From NCBI RefSeq assembly GCF_019428685.1, contig NZ_CP080095.1, forward strand, positions 4,030,001-4,094,000: a DNA stretch of 64,000 nt. Reading direction: 5' to 3'. Each line of letters opens with the position of its first letter. Position 1 is the stretch's first letter. This document shows, piece by piece, positions 55,402-64,000 of this stretch. Below the pieces are notes generated by a model. That model ran no database searches and was not told the origin of the DNA. It worked only from the letters and a program-made list of their open reading frames with translations. The translations under genes were made by a program, and so were the position numbers. Origin of the DNA: Paraburkholderia edwinii (GTDB taxonomy: Bacteria; Pseudomonadota; Gammaproteobacteria; Burkholderiales; Burkholderiaceae).

Positions 55402-55539
55402 CGATAGCGTAGCGGCACTCCGCCGGCACACATCGCGGCGGGAGTCGCATTTTACGCTGAAAATAAGTCGCTTCCGGACGGAAACGTTTGCGAGTCCACG
55501 TCGGCGTTGTCGATCCGGTCACTTTTACACGTCTATCAT

Positions 55540-56349
55540 TCAGCGAGCCGAAGCATTCATCGCGACCACAACATCGAGCGCGCCGCTCACCATCTGCCGC
55601 ACAACCGGTTCGACCTTCTGCGCGACGTCCGGCAAATAATCGAACGGAGCGTCTTCGCTCATATACGTCGATTGGCACATCTCGAGTTGCACCGCATGAA
55701 TGCCGTCGTGCGGCGCGCCGAAATGGCGCGTGATAAAGCCGCCCTTGAAGCGCCCATTCGCGATCCACGTGAGCGGGCCCGCGGCCGCCGCCTGTTTCAC
55801 CGCGTCGAGCACCGGCGCGGCGGCCGTCCGGCCATCCTGAGTGCCGATATTCAGATCGGGCAGTTTGCCGTCGAAAAGACGCGGCAGCACGCTCGCGATC
55901 GAATGCGCTTCCCATAGCAGCACATTCGCGTGCTGAGTGCGCAGGTGTTGCAGCTCCGCTCGCAATGCATCGTGGTATGGCTGCCAGAAGGTCGCAACGC
56001 GTCGCTCGCGCTCGGCTTTGTTCGGCGCGTGTCCCTCGCGATAGAGTGGCTCCCCGCGAAACGATTCGGTCGGACACAGCGACGTGGTCGTTTGGCCCGG
56101 ATACAGGCTTTCGTCGTTCGACGGCCGGTTCAGGTCGATCACATAGCGCGATACACGCGCGCCGAGCATTGTCGCACCCAGCGCCTTGCCGAACGCGTAG
56201 AGGCGATCGAGATGCCAGTCCGTATCGGCGACCGTTAGCGCGATATCGGTGTACTGGTCGCGCATCGCATCGGGAATGCGCGTGCCCAGATGCGGAATCG
56301 AAATCAGCAGCGGCGCCGTGCCGCGCTCGAGAAAAAACAGTTCGCTCAT
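55540..56349 (-). CDS. hutG: N-formylglutamate deformylase
   Basis: 269 aa. GGAGACTTACCCC precedes the ATG. The family starts with LISIPHLGTRIPDAMRDQY; metal ligands and the active region show in TDWHLDRLYAFG, DLNRPSNDESLYPGQ and LWEAHSIASVLPRLFDG. It converts N-formyl-L-glutamate to glutamate and formate, the last step of the five-step histidine pathway. It is 31 bases downstream of hutF, at the end of the IclR-led operon. Confidence 0.94.
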   Translation of the reverse strand: MSELFFLERGTAPLLISIPHLGTRIPDAMRDQYTDIALTVADTDWHLDRLYAFGKALGATMLGARVSRYVIDLNRPSNDESLYPGQTTTSLCPTESFRGEPLYREGHAPNKAERERRVATFWQPYHDALRAELQHLRTQHANVLLWEAHSIASVLPRLFDGKLPDLNIGTQDGRTAAAPVLDAVKQAAAAGPLTWIANGRFKGGFITRHFGAPHDGIHAVQLEMCQSTYMSEDAPFDYLPDVAQKVEPVVRQMVSGALDVVVAMNASAR

Positions 56350-56380
56350 GGGGTAAGTCTCCGTTCAGGTGATAGCGCGT

Positions 56381-57781
56381 TCACGCGCCGCTAAGGAGAT
56401 GCGAGAGCGCCTTACGATAGTCCGCATAGAGGCGCGCTTCATCGCGGTGGCGGCGCTGATGCACCACCCGCTCGCCGCCCGTATAGACGTCGAGAACCTG
56501 CGTTTCGCCGTGCTCGCCAAACACGATCGAAGAAAGCCACGTCTCCGATGTCTGTTCCGCGAGGGTCGGATGCTGCGCGTCGAGCACGAGCCAGTCGGCG
56601 CGCGCGCCGCGCTTCAATGCGCCGACCGCGCGGCCGGTCGCCAGTGCGCCGCCCGTAAGCGCGCCGTGAAAAAGCCGGTCTGCGACGTGCGCCGTCTGCG
56701 ACGACGCGAGAACATTGCGTTGACGCCGTGCAAGCCGCTGCCCGTATTCGAGCAAGCGCAGTTCCGAGCGCCAGTCGACGCCAATATGACTGTCCGAGCC
56801 GATGCCGAATACGCCGCCCGCGTCGAGATACTCATGCGCGGGGAAGATGCCGTCGCCAAGATTCGCTTCCGTGGTCAGGCACAGACCGGCGACTGCGCCG
56901 CGCTTTGCAAGCCCGGCCGTTTCATTTGCATCGATATGCGTCGCATGCACGAGACACCAGCGCCCCGTCACATCGAAACGATCGAGCAGCCATTGCACAG
57001 GCCGTGCGCCTTCGGCGGCAAGACATGCGTCCACTTCCGCAGTCTGCTCGGCGATATGAATATGCACGGGCGCATCGGGCGATAGGGCGTCGAGCCCTTC
57101 GATCAGCGCCCGCAGCGATGCGTCGGAAACCGCGCGCAACGAGTGCGGTGCGACGCCATAGCGCAGCCCGCCATGCTCGGGCCTCGCTTGCCTTAGTGTT
57201 TCGAGAATCGAAAGAAGTTGCTCAGGCGTATTGATAAAGCGCCGCTGATCGTCGCGCGGCGGCTGCGAGCCAAAACCGCTGTACTGGTACGAAACAGGCA
57301 GCATTGTCATACCGATGCCGGTCTCGCTCGCCGCATCGACGACGCGTTGTGCGAGTTCCGCCGGATTCGCGTAGCGCTGTCCGTCTGCCGCGTGATGCAC
57401 GTAGTGAAACTCGCAGACCGACGTGTACCCTGCCTTCAGCATTTCGACGTACAGCCAGCGCGCGATCGCGCCCAGCGTGTCGGGCGTGATGCGCGCGGCG
57501 AAGCGGTACATCAGGTCACGCCAGCTCCAGAAGCTGTCGGTCGGATTCGCGCGATATTCGGTCAGGCCTGCCATGGCGCGCTGGAATGCGTGCGAATGAA
57601 GATTCGGCATGCCCGGCACGATCGGACCTGATGCCCTGGCGACATGTGCCGGCACTTCATGCACGTCCGGCGTGACGTTGAGCAGCGCGCCCTGCTCGTT
57701 CCATTCGAGCAGCACGTTGCGGCGCCATCCATCGGGCAGCAAGGCGTGCTCGGCAAAGATCGCGCGAGTTGATTGATTCAT
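56381..57781 (-). CDS. hutF: formimidoylglutamate deiminase
   Basis: 466 aa; the ATG at 57781 has GGAG upstream. An amidohydrolase-superfamily barrel: metal His pair in GMPNLHSHAFQRAM, the DSHIGVDWRSEL Asp near the C-terminus, and HIHIAEQTAEVDAC and LVHATHIDANE for the other ligands. It turns N-formimino-L-glutamate into N-formyl-L-glutamate and ammonia. With HutG it makes the HutF/HutG branch of histidine degradation. HutH, HutU and HutI are not in this window. Confidence 0.94.
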   Translation of the reverse strand: MNQSTRAIFAEHALLPDGWRRNVLLEWNEQGALLNVTPDVHEVPAHVARASGPIVPGMPNLHSHAFQRAMAGLTEYRANPTDSFWSWRDLMYRFAARITPDTLGAIARWLYVEMLKAGYTSVCEFHYVHHAADGQRYANPAELAQRVVDAASETGIGMTMLPVSYQYSGFGSQPPRDDQRRFINTPEQLLSILETLRQARPEHGGLRYGVAPHSLRAVSDASLRALIEGLDALSPDAPVHIHIAEQTAEVDACLAAEGARPVQWLLDRFDVTGRWCLVHATHIDANETAGLAKRGAVAGLCLTTEANLGDGIFPAHEYLDAGGVFGIGSDSHIGVDWRSELRLLEYGQRLARRQRNVLASSQTAHVADRLFHGALTGGALATGRAVGALKRGARADWLVLDAQHPTLAEQTSETWLSSIVFGEHGETQVLDVYTGGERVVHQRRHRDEARLYADYRKALSHLLSGA

Positions 57782-57871
57782 GGTCGCTAACTCCAAAGAC
57801 TGGCGCACGTCGAATGATTGAACGGCGTGCCGCATTGCATCAGCATGGCATCGGCATGGCGCCTGGACACA

Positions 57872-58639
57872 TCATGCGCGCGACAGCACCGCCTGCAGGA
57901 ACGTCCTGGTGCGCGGCTGCGACGGCGCCGAAAAAATAGTCGCGGGCGGACCTGCCTCGACAATTTCACCGCCATCCATCACCACAACAACATCGGCCAC
58001 TTCCTTCGCGAAGCCCATTTCATGCGTGACGACAAGCATCGTCATGCCTTCCGATGCGAGCAGCTTCATCACCTGCAGCACTTCGCCGACGAGTTCGGGA
58101 TCGAGCGCGGACGTCGGTTCGTCGAAAAGCATCACACGCGGCTGCATCGCCAGGGCACGTGCAATCGCAACGCGTTGCTTCTGTCCGCCGGAAAGACTCG
58201 CGGGCATCGCATGGGCCTTGTGTTCGAGCCCAACTTTTTTCAGCAGCGCGAGCGCGGCCGCATCGGCATCGGCTTTCGATGCACCGCGCAACATGCGTGG
58301 CCCGACCGTGATGTTATGCAGCACCGACAAATGCGGAAACAGATTGAACGATTGAAACACCATGCCGACTTCAGTGCGCAATGCATTGAGCGCGCGGTCT
58401 TTCAGCATCGCGCCCTGATCGACGAGGCGATGGCCGCAGATATCGACCGTACCGCTTTCCGGCTGCTCGAGTCCATTGCAACAGCGCAGGAAGGTGCTTT
58501 TTCCTGAGCCGCTCGGCCCAATCACCACGACCACCTGTTGCGGCTGAATATCGAAGTCGATGCCGTTCAGCACGCGATGCGCGCCGAACGATTTCATGAG
58601 TCCGCGAATGCTGACGATAGGTTCGGTTGAGCCGCTCAC
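57872..58639 (-). CDS. polar amino-acid ABC transporter ATP-binding protein
   Basis: 255 aa. A GTG start overlaps the permease stop (GTGA), with GGAGGAATGG ahead. Walker [11 protein letters not shown]-loop region [15 protein letters not shown], signature [16 protein letters not shown], Walker [17 protein letters not shown] and H-loop VTHEMGF are intact. GlnQ/HisP-type. It powers uptake through the neighbouring permease and binding protein. Confidence 0.95.
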   Translation of the reverse strand: MSGSTEPIVSIRGLMKSFGAHRVLNGIDFDIQPQQVVVVIGPSGSGKSTFLRCCNGLEQPESGTVDICGHRLVDQGAMLKDRALNALRTEVGMVFQSFNLFPHLSVLHNITVGPRMLRGASKADADAAALALLKKVGLEHKAHAMPASLSGGQKQRVAIARALAMQPRVMLFDEPTSALDPELVGEVLQVMKLLASEGMTMLVVTHEMGFAKEVADVVVVMDGGEIVEAGPPATIFSAPSQPRTRTFLQAVLSRA

Positions 58640-59304
58640 TGGACCATTCCTCCTGCGCGCAAACGGCGCTCGACGCGATGAAGCATGTAATTGGTCGCCT
58701 GCGTCAGCACGAGATAAACGAGCGCGATAACCAGATACACCTCAAGCGAACGATACGACACGCTGATGATCTTCTGGCCTTCGTGCATCAGGTCGTCGAT
58801 AGTCAGCAGCGACACAAGCGCGGAGTTTTTGATCAGCGCGATAAACTCGTTGCCGAGCGGAGGAATCATGCGCACGATCGCTTGCGGCAAGATGATCGCC
58901 CGCATGGCCTGCGGCGCCGACATACCGATCGAGCGCGCTGCTTCCATTTGCCCGCGATCCACGGATTGAATCGCGCCGCGCACGATTTCGGACACGTAAG
59001 CGGCCGAATAGAGCCCGAGCCCCAACATGCCGCACACGAAAGCCGGCAGCAGAATGTTGAATTGCGGCAAGCCGAAGAACAGCAGGAATAGTTGCACGAG
59101 CAACGGCGTGCCGCGGAAGAACACCAGATACGCAGTGCAAAAACCATAGATCAGTTTATGCCGCGGATTGAGCCGGCCGATACCGATCAACAGGCCAAGC
59201 GCGCAGCTCAGCACCAGCGCGGCGGCGGTCACTTCGACGGTGACGAGCGCGCCGTGCGCGATGTCGGCCCAGCCGGCGAAGGCCGGCGTGAAGTCGAGTT
59301 GCAT
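58636..59304 (-). CDS. polar amino-acid ABC transporter permease
   Basis: 222 aa with five TM. The EAA-type loop is in [29 protein letters not shown]. The pattern [22 protein letters not shown] is typical of the GlnP/HisM family. A single permease gene suggests a homodimer. 17 bases after the binding protein. Confidence 0.95.
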   Translation of the reverse strand: MQLDFTPAFAGWADIAHGALVTVEVTAAALVLSCALGLLIGIGRLNPRHKLIYGFCTAYLVFFRGTPLLVQLFLLFFGLPQFNILLPAFVCGMLGLGLYSAAYVSEIVRGAIQSVDRGQMEAARSIGMSAPQAMRAIILPQAIVRMIPPLGNEFIALIKNSALVSLLTIDDLMHEGQKIISVSYRSLEVYLVIALVYLVLTQATNYMLHRVERRLRAGGMVQ

Positions 59305-59321
59305 AGGTCAGATCCGCGCGG

Positions 59322-60080
59322 TTACTTCGCGGTCGTGCCGAACCACTTCTGCACGATCGCAGCGTAAGTGCCGTCCGCCTTGATCTTCGCGAGTGCGGCG
59401 TTCAGCTGATCGCGCAACTGCGGCTCATCCTTGCGCACCGCGATGCCGTACTCTTCCTTCGTCAGCTCCTTGTCGAGCACACGGAAGCCCGGACGCGTAC
59501 GCGCGAACTGATAGGCGGCCGGCTTGCCGGTCACGGCCGCGTCGGCGCGGCCGATGCCGACCAGATCGAACATCTCCTGATTCTTTTCGACTTCGACGCG
59601 CTGCACTTGCGGATAGTTGTCGCGCAGGAAGTTGACCGACTTCGTGCCGACCTGCACCGTGACCTTCTTGCCGTTCAGGTCGGCAGGCGCCTTGATCGAA
59701 GAGTCGGCCTTCACGAGCACCGACAGACCGCCCGCGAAATACGTCTGCGTGAAATCGACCACCTGGCTGCGCTCCGGCGTGATGTAGATGCCCGAGATCG
59801 CCGCATCGAAGCGATGCGCGATAAGGCCCGGAATCAGGCCTTTGAAATCGATATCGGTCCATTTGACCTCTTTGCCCATCGCTTTGGCGAGCGCATTCAT
59901 CAGGTCGATATCGAAGCCGGTGCGCTGGCCTTTGTCGACGAACTCCATCGGCGGGAACGTCGCGTCGGTGGCGACGCTCAGCACATTGGAGTCTTGCGCG
60001 GCGGCGCTGCCCGGTGCAACAGCGCAAGCCATCGCGATGCTCACGCAGGCGGCTGAAAGGACTTTGTGCAGTTTGATCAT
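59322..60080 (-). CDS. polar amino-acid ABC transporter substrate-binding protein
   Basis: 252 aa. GAGGAACCACCG precedes the ATG. Signal peptide ends near GSAAAQ. Family-3 binding-protein motifs: ATDATFPPMEFVDKGQRTGFDIDLMNALAKAM and GLIPGLIAHRFDAAISGIYITPERS; the Asp/Arg/Thr contacts for an amino acid alpha group are present in the usual positions. The ligand is likely a glutamate/histidine-type or formimino compound, by context. Confidence 0.93.
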   Translation of the reverse strand: MIKLHKVLSAACVSIAMACAVAPGSAAAQDSNVLSVATDATFPPMEFVDKGQRTGFDIDLMNALAKAMGKEVKWTDIDFKGLIPGLIAHRFDAAISGIYITPERSQVVDFTQTYFAGGLSVLVKADSSIKAPADLNGKKVTVQVGTKSVNFLRDNYPQVQRVEVEKNQEMFDLVGIGRADAAVTGKPAAYQFARTRPGFRVLDKELTKEEYGIAVRKDEPQLRDQLNAALAKIKADGTYAAIVQKWFGTTAK

Positions 60081-60119
60081 CGGTGGTTCCTCTTCCCCAA
60101 AGTGGTTTGCTGGTTTGCG

Positions 60120-60905
60120 TCAGGCGTTGCGTTGGAATGATTCGGCTTGCAGACGGACTGAGATGCTTTGTGCGGTGCGCACGGTCCAGTCGGCGAGTTG
60201 CTGTTCGCGTCCCGCGGCGCGTGAAGAAGGCGCCATCAGCGTGATCGAGGCGCTTGCTGTTGCACTTGCATGCCCGTTCGTACCGCGCGCGGCACGGCGG
60301 AAAACAGGAACGCTTACGCCCCATACGCCCGGGTCGACTTCGCTATCGCTGACTGCATAGCCGCGGCTGCGGATCTCGTTCAATTCGGCTTCGATGGCCT
60401 TGCGGCCTGTCGGATCGTTCGCGAATTGGCGGTCTAGTGTGTCGTTGCGTGCTTTGTCGGGCATGAAGGCAAGCAGGGACTTCGCGGAAGCGCCAGCCCT
60501 TAGCGGCACCGCGCGGCCTTTTTCAAACGAGCAGCGTAGCGAATGCGTGCTTTCGATCATCTCGAGGCAGATCACCTGATCGTTGACCGCGACGACAAGG
60601 CCGACGCTTTCCTGCGTGGTGCGCGACAGTTGCGTCATGCCGTCGCGGCTCGACTCGACGAGTAACGAATTGATGTCGAAGCCGACGGCGAGCTGCAGGC
60701 TCACGGGTCCGGGCGCGTAGTAGCCGGCGTCTTCGGCGACAAAGCCCCAGCGCTTGAGCAACGCGACCTGGCGATAGAGCGTGCTTTGCGCGAGGCCCGT
60801 GACAGCCAGCATGTCTTTAACCGACATGGCTTTGCCGTGGCTCGCCAGTGCGGTGAGCACGAGAAGCAACCGTTCGGCGCCGGTGACGCTTGGGTCTTGG
60901 TTCAC
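60120..60905 (-). CDS. IclR-family transcriptional regulator
   Basis: 261 aa. The start is GTG; an in-frame stop just upstream excludes a longer start. The winged HTH is LLLVLTALASHGKAMSVKDMLAVTGLAQSTLYRQVALLKRWGFV. The effector domain has CLEMIESTHSLRCSFEKGRAVPLRAGASAKSLLAFMP and ends GVSVPVFR with an added C-terminal part. It leads the ABC-hutFG operon on the same strand (39-base gap), so autoregulation and local control are likely. Confidence 0.93.
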   Translation of the reverse strand: MNQDPSVTGAERLLLVLTALASHGKAMSVKDMLAVTGLAQSTLYRQVALLKRWGFVAEDAGYYAPGPVSLQLAVGFDINSLLVESSRDGMTQLSRTTQESVGLVVAVNDQVICLEMIESTHSLRCSFEKGRAVPLRAGASAKSLLAFMPDKARNDTLDRQFANDPTGRKAIEAELNEIRSRGYAVSDSEVDPGVWGVSVPVFRRAARGTNGHASATASASITLMAPSSRAAGREQQLADWTVRTAQSISVRLQAESFQRNA

Positions 60906-60948
60906 GGTAAGGGCTTAAAACTGGGGCAATGCGAGGAGCATGCCACGA

Positions 60949-60991
60949 TATTCCCGGCGATCAAAAAACCGATTCTCAATCAGTGGGAATA
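60949..60991. promoter_or_regulatory. candidate IclR operator (inverted repeat)
   Basis: TATTCCC (60949-60955) and GGGAATA (60985-60991) are perfect inverted arms 29 bases apart, centred about 65 bases upstream of the iclR-type GTG. Too loose to be sure. The promoter was not resolved. Confidence 0.3.
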
Positions 60992-61034
60992 ACCGACCAG
61001 GGTTTTCCCCCCCGCCGATGTTCTTCGCGTGATG

Positions 61035-61631
61035 TCAGGCGAGCGCGCTGGACAGCGCGTATTGACGTATCAGGTGTGCGGATCGCAAGAGGTGCGGATA
61101 GTCCGCGAGCACTTCGGGCGGCACCGCCTTCCCTTTTGCAAGCGCGCGCAGAACGGCCAGCCGGTGCGCCGCGCGCGCGGACGCGAGCCCTGCCGCGGAG
61201 TAGCATCCGCCGCAAAACAGCTGCTTCGAGGCCAGATGCAGTTGCGGCACCTCGGAGAATTTCAGGGATGCGCGCAGAACGCGAGTTGCAAGCAGCAGGT
61301 CTGCAGAAAGACCGTTGCCTCTCAGTTCGGGCGCCAGCGTGACAAGGTCGCAGCCCTCTTGCCTGCGGACGACAAAGCCGACACGGCTATCGCCGTTCCG
61401 CAATACCGCCACCTGACGAATATGGGGAACCCGCGACTTCAGCAAATGGACGGTAAGCTCTGATTCACCCGGAAGTTTGACCGCCGCGAATGGGTCGATC
61501 GGAAGCCACTGAGTTTCTTTTTTAAGCTGCTCAAATGGTTCGAAGTCCGGCAGGATCGCGTGACGCGTGCCGAGGAAGTCATCGAGTGTGACGCACCACG
61601 CCTCTGCCACCTCTTGCCATGAGTACGGCAT
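61035..61631 (-). CDS. hypothetical protein with GNAT-like features
   Basis: 198 aa from the ATG at 61631. The middle part has VAVLRNGDSRVGFVVRR, then TLAPELRGNGLSADLLLATRVL, which resembles the acetyl-CoA loop of GNATs (R-G-x-G-x). The N-terminal MPYSWQEVAEAWCVTLDDF and the helical C-terminus (HRLAVLRALAKGKAVPPEVL) are unlike standard members. No neighbour gives a clue. The GNAT link is weak. Confidence 0.65.
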   Translation of the reverse strand: MPYSWQEVAEAWCVTLDDFLGTRHAILPDFEPFEQLKKETQWLPIDPFAAVKLPGESELTVHLLKSRVPHIRQVAVLRNGDSRVGFVVRRQEGCDLVTLAPELRGNGLSADLLLATRVLRASLKFSEVPQLHLASKQLFCGGCYSAAGLASARAAHRLAVLRALAKGKAVPPEVLADYPHLLRSAHLIRQYALSSALA

Positions 61632-61950
61632 GACAAGTTCCAATGGGCATGCCCGCCCTTGTGGTTAGACGGCTAGCGTAGGCGCTTCCGCATAAACTCC
61701 ATGCAAAATTATGGCCGACGGATGAAAAACATGTGTAAAGCGCACACATCGCTATCCCGTCACACCCATCATTCTCGCAGCGAATCAATTCCTTTAAGTC
61801 GCCCTTAAAAAAAGCAAATTTATTTGAGAAATGATCTGAAAGCTTCTACGATGTAATCGCTTTTAAATCATTAAATCTTTTGCATCAAACACCGCCAATA
61901 ATCGATGTAAATCGCATAGACACTCAACCGGAAAGCTGGGGACAAGTTAA
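61632..61950. other. AT-rich intergenic region
   Basis: 319 bases, AT-rich for this genome, especially 61795-61930 (runs such as CCTTAAAAAAAGCAAATTTATT). It separates two divergent genes and probably holds both promoters. No operator or terminator was recognised. Confidence 0.45.
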
Positions 61951-62262
61951 TTGAATCCAATAGCTAATACACGGGTACGGCATGAGGCCTATCGGCGCTG
62001 CGAAATTGACTTTCAACTGGAACTCGCCCGGGGGACGTCATTTATTGCCAGCAGCATGTGTGAAGCGACGCTCCGCTGCCTGGTGGACGAAACGGTACGT
62101 GACTTCGTGCAAGCGCATGGCTCAACCGCGGCAGTTGCATTTTGCAACGTACTGTCAGATCGCCTCGTCAGGCGCCAGCGACCTGATGCCGCCGCGGCTG
62201 TCATCACATCGCTCGTAGAGGCAACGTCGGCGTCCAGACCGGTTTCGCGTGGCCGTTCCTGA
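61951..62262 (+). CDS. small hypothetical protein (TTG start)
   Basis: 103 aa. A TTG start with GGGGAC nine bases upstream; no ATG exists in frame before residue 36. The protein looks natural: YRRCEIDFQLELARGTSFIAS, then CEATLRCLVDETVRDFVQAHGSTAAVAFCNVLSDRL, a helical body with three Cys, and a basic tail. No domain recognised. The region upstream is AT-rich, consistent with a promoter. Confidence 0.5.
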   Translation: MNPIANTRVRHEAYRRCEIDFQLELARGTSFIASSMCEATLRCLVDETVRDFVQAHGSTAAVAFCNVLSDRLVRRQRPDAAAAVITSLVEATSASRPVSRGRS

Positions 62263-62483
62263 GCCGATCCCCGCGCGCAAATTCGCATCGGATTGCCCGA
62301 TAGCGAGTCAGGCGTCGCGCGAGTCGCGTATCAATGCCGGATTCTGAATAGATAAAACGGCTCGCTCGCAATCGGACTCCGGCTCGGTAGGGTATCCGAA
62401 TTACATTTATATTCCGCTAGCAACGTGCAGAATCGTCGCTCATCGAAATCGTTAATTGCCCTCCGATGGTCGGTGCGAACGAA

Positions 62484-63164
62484 TTACCCGCCCAGCGCGA
62501 TAATCGCCATTGTCAGCAGAATACCAAGCACAGCCATCGCGAAGCCCGCTTTCATTGCACCTGCGCCTGTGTAGCGTCCGAGCGCAAAGCCTGCGATGAA
62601 AAGTATCGCGAGTGTCAGCACGCGCGAGGCGATGAGTGCCGCTCTGACATCGTCGACGACGAGAAACGGAATGGCGACCGGAAAGGTTCCGAGGACAACG
62701 AGTAGAAAGATGCCCAGCGCCCCGACGAAGTCGCCACGCACCAGATTCGCGCGAGGAGGCAGCGTCGACACAGCCGAAAGACGAGCACGAATCCGCGCGA
62801 GGTCAGCGTCTTCGACGAGTTGTCCCAGCCTCTCGGGCAAGGCGTCACGCAGAGCACGCACGGCGATGGTCTCGTCCTGCTCCCGCTGCACGGTCAGCGC
62901 GAGCTTCAGCCGCTGTCCCCGCTCGGCGAGCGTGCGCACGAGATACATCACGGCGTCGGCAAGGCCCCACGCGAGATTGCATCCTAACGCGGTGACGAAC
63001 AGTTTGTACCCGGCGTCTTCGCCGGCGGTAGCCGCCTTGACAGCGCCGACAAACGTCAAAGCCATGAACAGACCAAAACACAATTCGCAGACGCGGTCGA
63101 CGGTATTGAGAATCCGTTCCCGTTGTGCGGGTTCTGCGTGTCCGGCCGGTGTGATCGTACTCAT
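62484..63164 (-). CDS. VIT/CCC1-like membrane protein
   Basis: 226 aa with five TM helices. The first two, CELCFGLFMALTFVGAVKAA and GCNLAWGLADAVMYLV, resemble the VIT1/CCC1 iron/manganese-transporter family (G-x-N-x-A-W-G-x-A-D-A pattern). A charged cytoplasmic segment with RLGQLVEDADLARIRARL lies between TM2 and TM3, and three TM helices follow. The metal-binding residues of real CCC1 were not verified. No ribosome-binding site of note. Monocistronic. Confidence 0.7.
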   Translation of the reverse strand: MSTITPAGHAEPAQRERILNTVDRVCELCFGLFMALTFVGAVKAATAGEDAGYKLFVTALGCNLAWGLADAVMYLVRTLAERGQRLKLALTVQREQDETIAVRALRDALPERLGQLVEDADLARIRARLSAVSTLPPRANLVRGDFVGALGIFLLVVLGTFPVAIPFLVVDDVRAALIASRVLTLAILFIAGFALGRYTGAGAMKAGFAMAVLGILLTMAIIALGG

Positions 63165-63326
63165 TTAGCCGCGACTCAGGATAGACACGCGACGTTGTGC
63201 TTAACGTCCGCGTGGATGGTCGGTATGAGCAGTATATGAAACAGATGAGGGATTGGCGCCCTTGTTTTGATCCATCGGCGGCCGACCGGCGGACAGCGGA
63301 CGTGTGCCGCACATTGTCGGCTTCGG

Positions 63327-63581
63327 TTACTCGACCACGCCGATAAGATGGTCGATTTCCTTCTGTATGCGGGTTCGTGCCTCATGTATGGCGTGCTCGC
63401 GGGTCGTGGCAACCAGCGGAAGCATCAATCCCGAGCCCTTGTATTCGGCCTGAAATTGCACCCAGGCCGCGTAAGCGTAGATACCCGAATTCTTGCGCGT
63501 GACGTTGAGCGTGACATCGTATGTGCGACGCTGGCCGTGACCACGGGTGTACTGAAAGCGGCTTACTTCAGGCATATGCAT
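63327..63581 (-). CDS. small hypothetical protein
   Basis: 84 aa. GGAGGAACGCC precedes the ATG, a very good site. Content: RFQYTRGHGQRRTYDVTLNVTRK, then IYAYAAWVQFQAEYKGSGLMLPLV and a C-terminal helix ATTREHAIHEARTRIQKEIDHL. This looks like a compact beta-then-helix domain. Not recognised, but the layout (beta strands, then an amphipathic helix) is shared by a set of short Burkholderiales proteins. It probably shares a transcript with 63683-63919. Confidence 0.65.
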   Translation of the reverse strand: MHMPEVSRFQYTRGHGQRRTYDVTLNVTRKNSGIYAYAAWVQFQAEYKGSGLMLPLVATTREHAIHEARTRIQKEIDHLIGVVE

Positions 63582-63682
63582 GGCGTTCCTCCGTTGAGCG
63601 GTTCAAGGTTGGCCTTCGGGTCGGCGCTATTCCACAGCACATTGCTTCCAGCACAAGCAAAGCGGCTTGCCCATGCATCCGC

Positions 63683-63919
63683 TCATTGCCTTTCGGGGTC
63701 GGCGCAGAACGGCTTGCGAGGCAACGGTTTGCCATCGACGAAAGCAGTCGCGCAACGCAGCGCGAACGCATAAGCGCAGCTGCGGCTTGCGAACTGCCCG
63801 AGATCTTCGAGCGATACGGGTTCACCGTCGTCCTTCAGAACGCAAGCGTGGGCGACGAAGGTGTTGCCGCGTCGGGTGCTGGAGGGCCAGATTGCAGCGC
63901 CGCAGTGATATAGGACCAT
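63683..63919 (-). CDS. small hypothetical protein
   Basis: 78 aa from the ATG at 63919; a TTG 15 bases earlier is in frame. Sequence VLYHCGAAIWPSSTRRGNTFVAHACVLKDDGEPV, then a helix QFASRSCAYAFALRCATAFVDG. Four Cys, none arranged as a known metal site. Not recognised. It lies 101 bases upstream of the 84-aa gene on the same strand. Confidence 0.6.
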   Translation of the reverse strand: MVLYHCGAAIWPSSTRRGNTFVAHACVLKDDGEPVSLEDLGQFASRSCAYAFALRCATAFVDGKPLPRKPFCADPERQ

Positions 63920-64000
63920 TTGCTCGTCGGGCAATTTTTAGTGAAAGGTGATTGTAATTTCAAGATAGCTTTTCTGCCCGACTGTTACGTTTCTGCAAAA

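Overview
The window looks like chromosomal DNA of a Burkholderiales betaproteobacterium, probably of the Burkholderia/Paraburkholderia/Caballeronia group. The coding sequence is GC-rich. The family content is typical of the group: a classical Burkholderia trimeric porin, a DUF3563 mini-protein, an H-NS-like protein with a C-terminal DNA-binding core, a MOSC/ferredoxin-reductase fusion, a DUF1007-NicO pair and many small SnoaL, SDR and GNAT genes. I found no rRNA, tRNA, CRISPR array or prophage. The only mobile element is one intact IS605-type element. Genus is inferred from gene families, not from a search.

Layout. 0-8 kb: FrnE-like DsbA oxidoreductase, a DUF427 + MOSC/FNR operon, a porin, a chalcone-isomerase-like exported protein, an H-NS-like protein and a 59-aa Gly/Tyr-rich lipoprotein. 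8-17.6 kb: a large unknown protein; an NnrU-BMP binding protein-histidine kinase operon with no response regulator; azoreductase + LOG phosphoribohydrolase; a carboxymuconolactone-decarboxylase-family gene next to a MocR regulator; a GNAT. 17.85-19.73 kb: an IS605-type element (tnpA and tnpB divergent) inserted exactly at the stop codon of a SnoaL-like gene. 20-32.9 kb: Ogt, a GH63-like glycosidase, a Fur-type promoter driving a TonB receptor and a PepSY membrane protein, a TPR protein, Gfo/Idh/MocA, a 2OG-Fe(II) oxygenase, and a SolA + PNPOx pair. 33-43 kb: SDRs, PEBP, Tat-exported epoxide hydrolase, DUF1007-NicO, MCP, rhodanese + FtrA-type regulator, DUF3563, DOPA dioxygenase.

43.2-53.95 kb is the most interesting region. 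A LacI-family regulator sits among four transcription units: a succinate-semialdehyde-type dehydrogenase, a flavin reductase + truncated acyl-CoA-ligase-like gene, the regulator itself, and a complete RND efflux operon (adaptor, pump, outer-membrane channel). Each has a near-identical 14-bp palindrome (consensus CGAAATCGATTTCG) at or just after its predicted promoter. I propose a self-contained LacI regulon coupling a redox/aldehyde function to efflux.

54-64 kb: a membrane diguanylate cyclase; a six-gene operon (IclR regulator, polar amino-acid ABC transporter, HutF, HutG) that looks like a formiminoglutamate or histidine-derivative uptake and degradation unit; then small hypothetical genes and a VIT/CCC1-like membrane protein. 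Start codons were chosen from ribosome-binding sites, so many differ from the longest open frame. All family calls come from reading motifs by eye.
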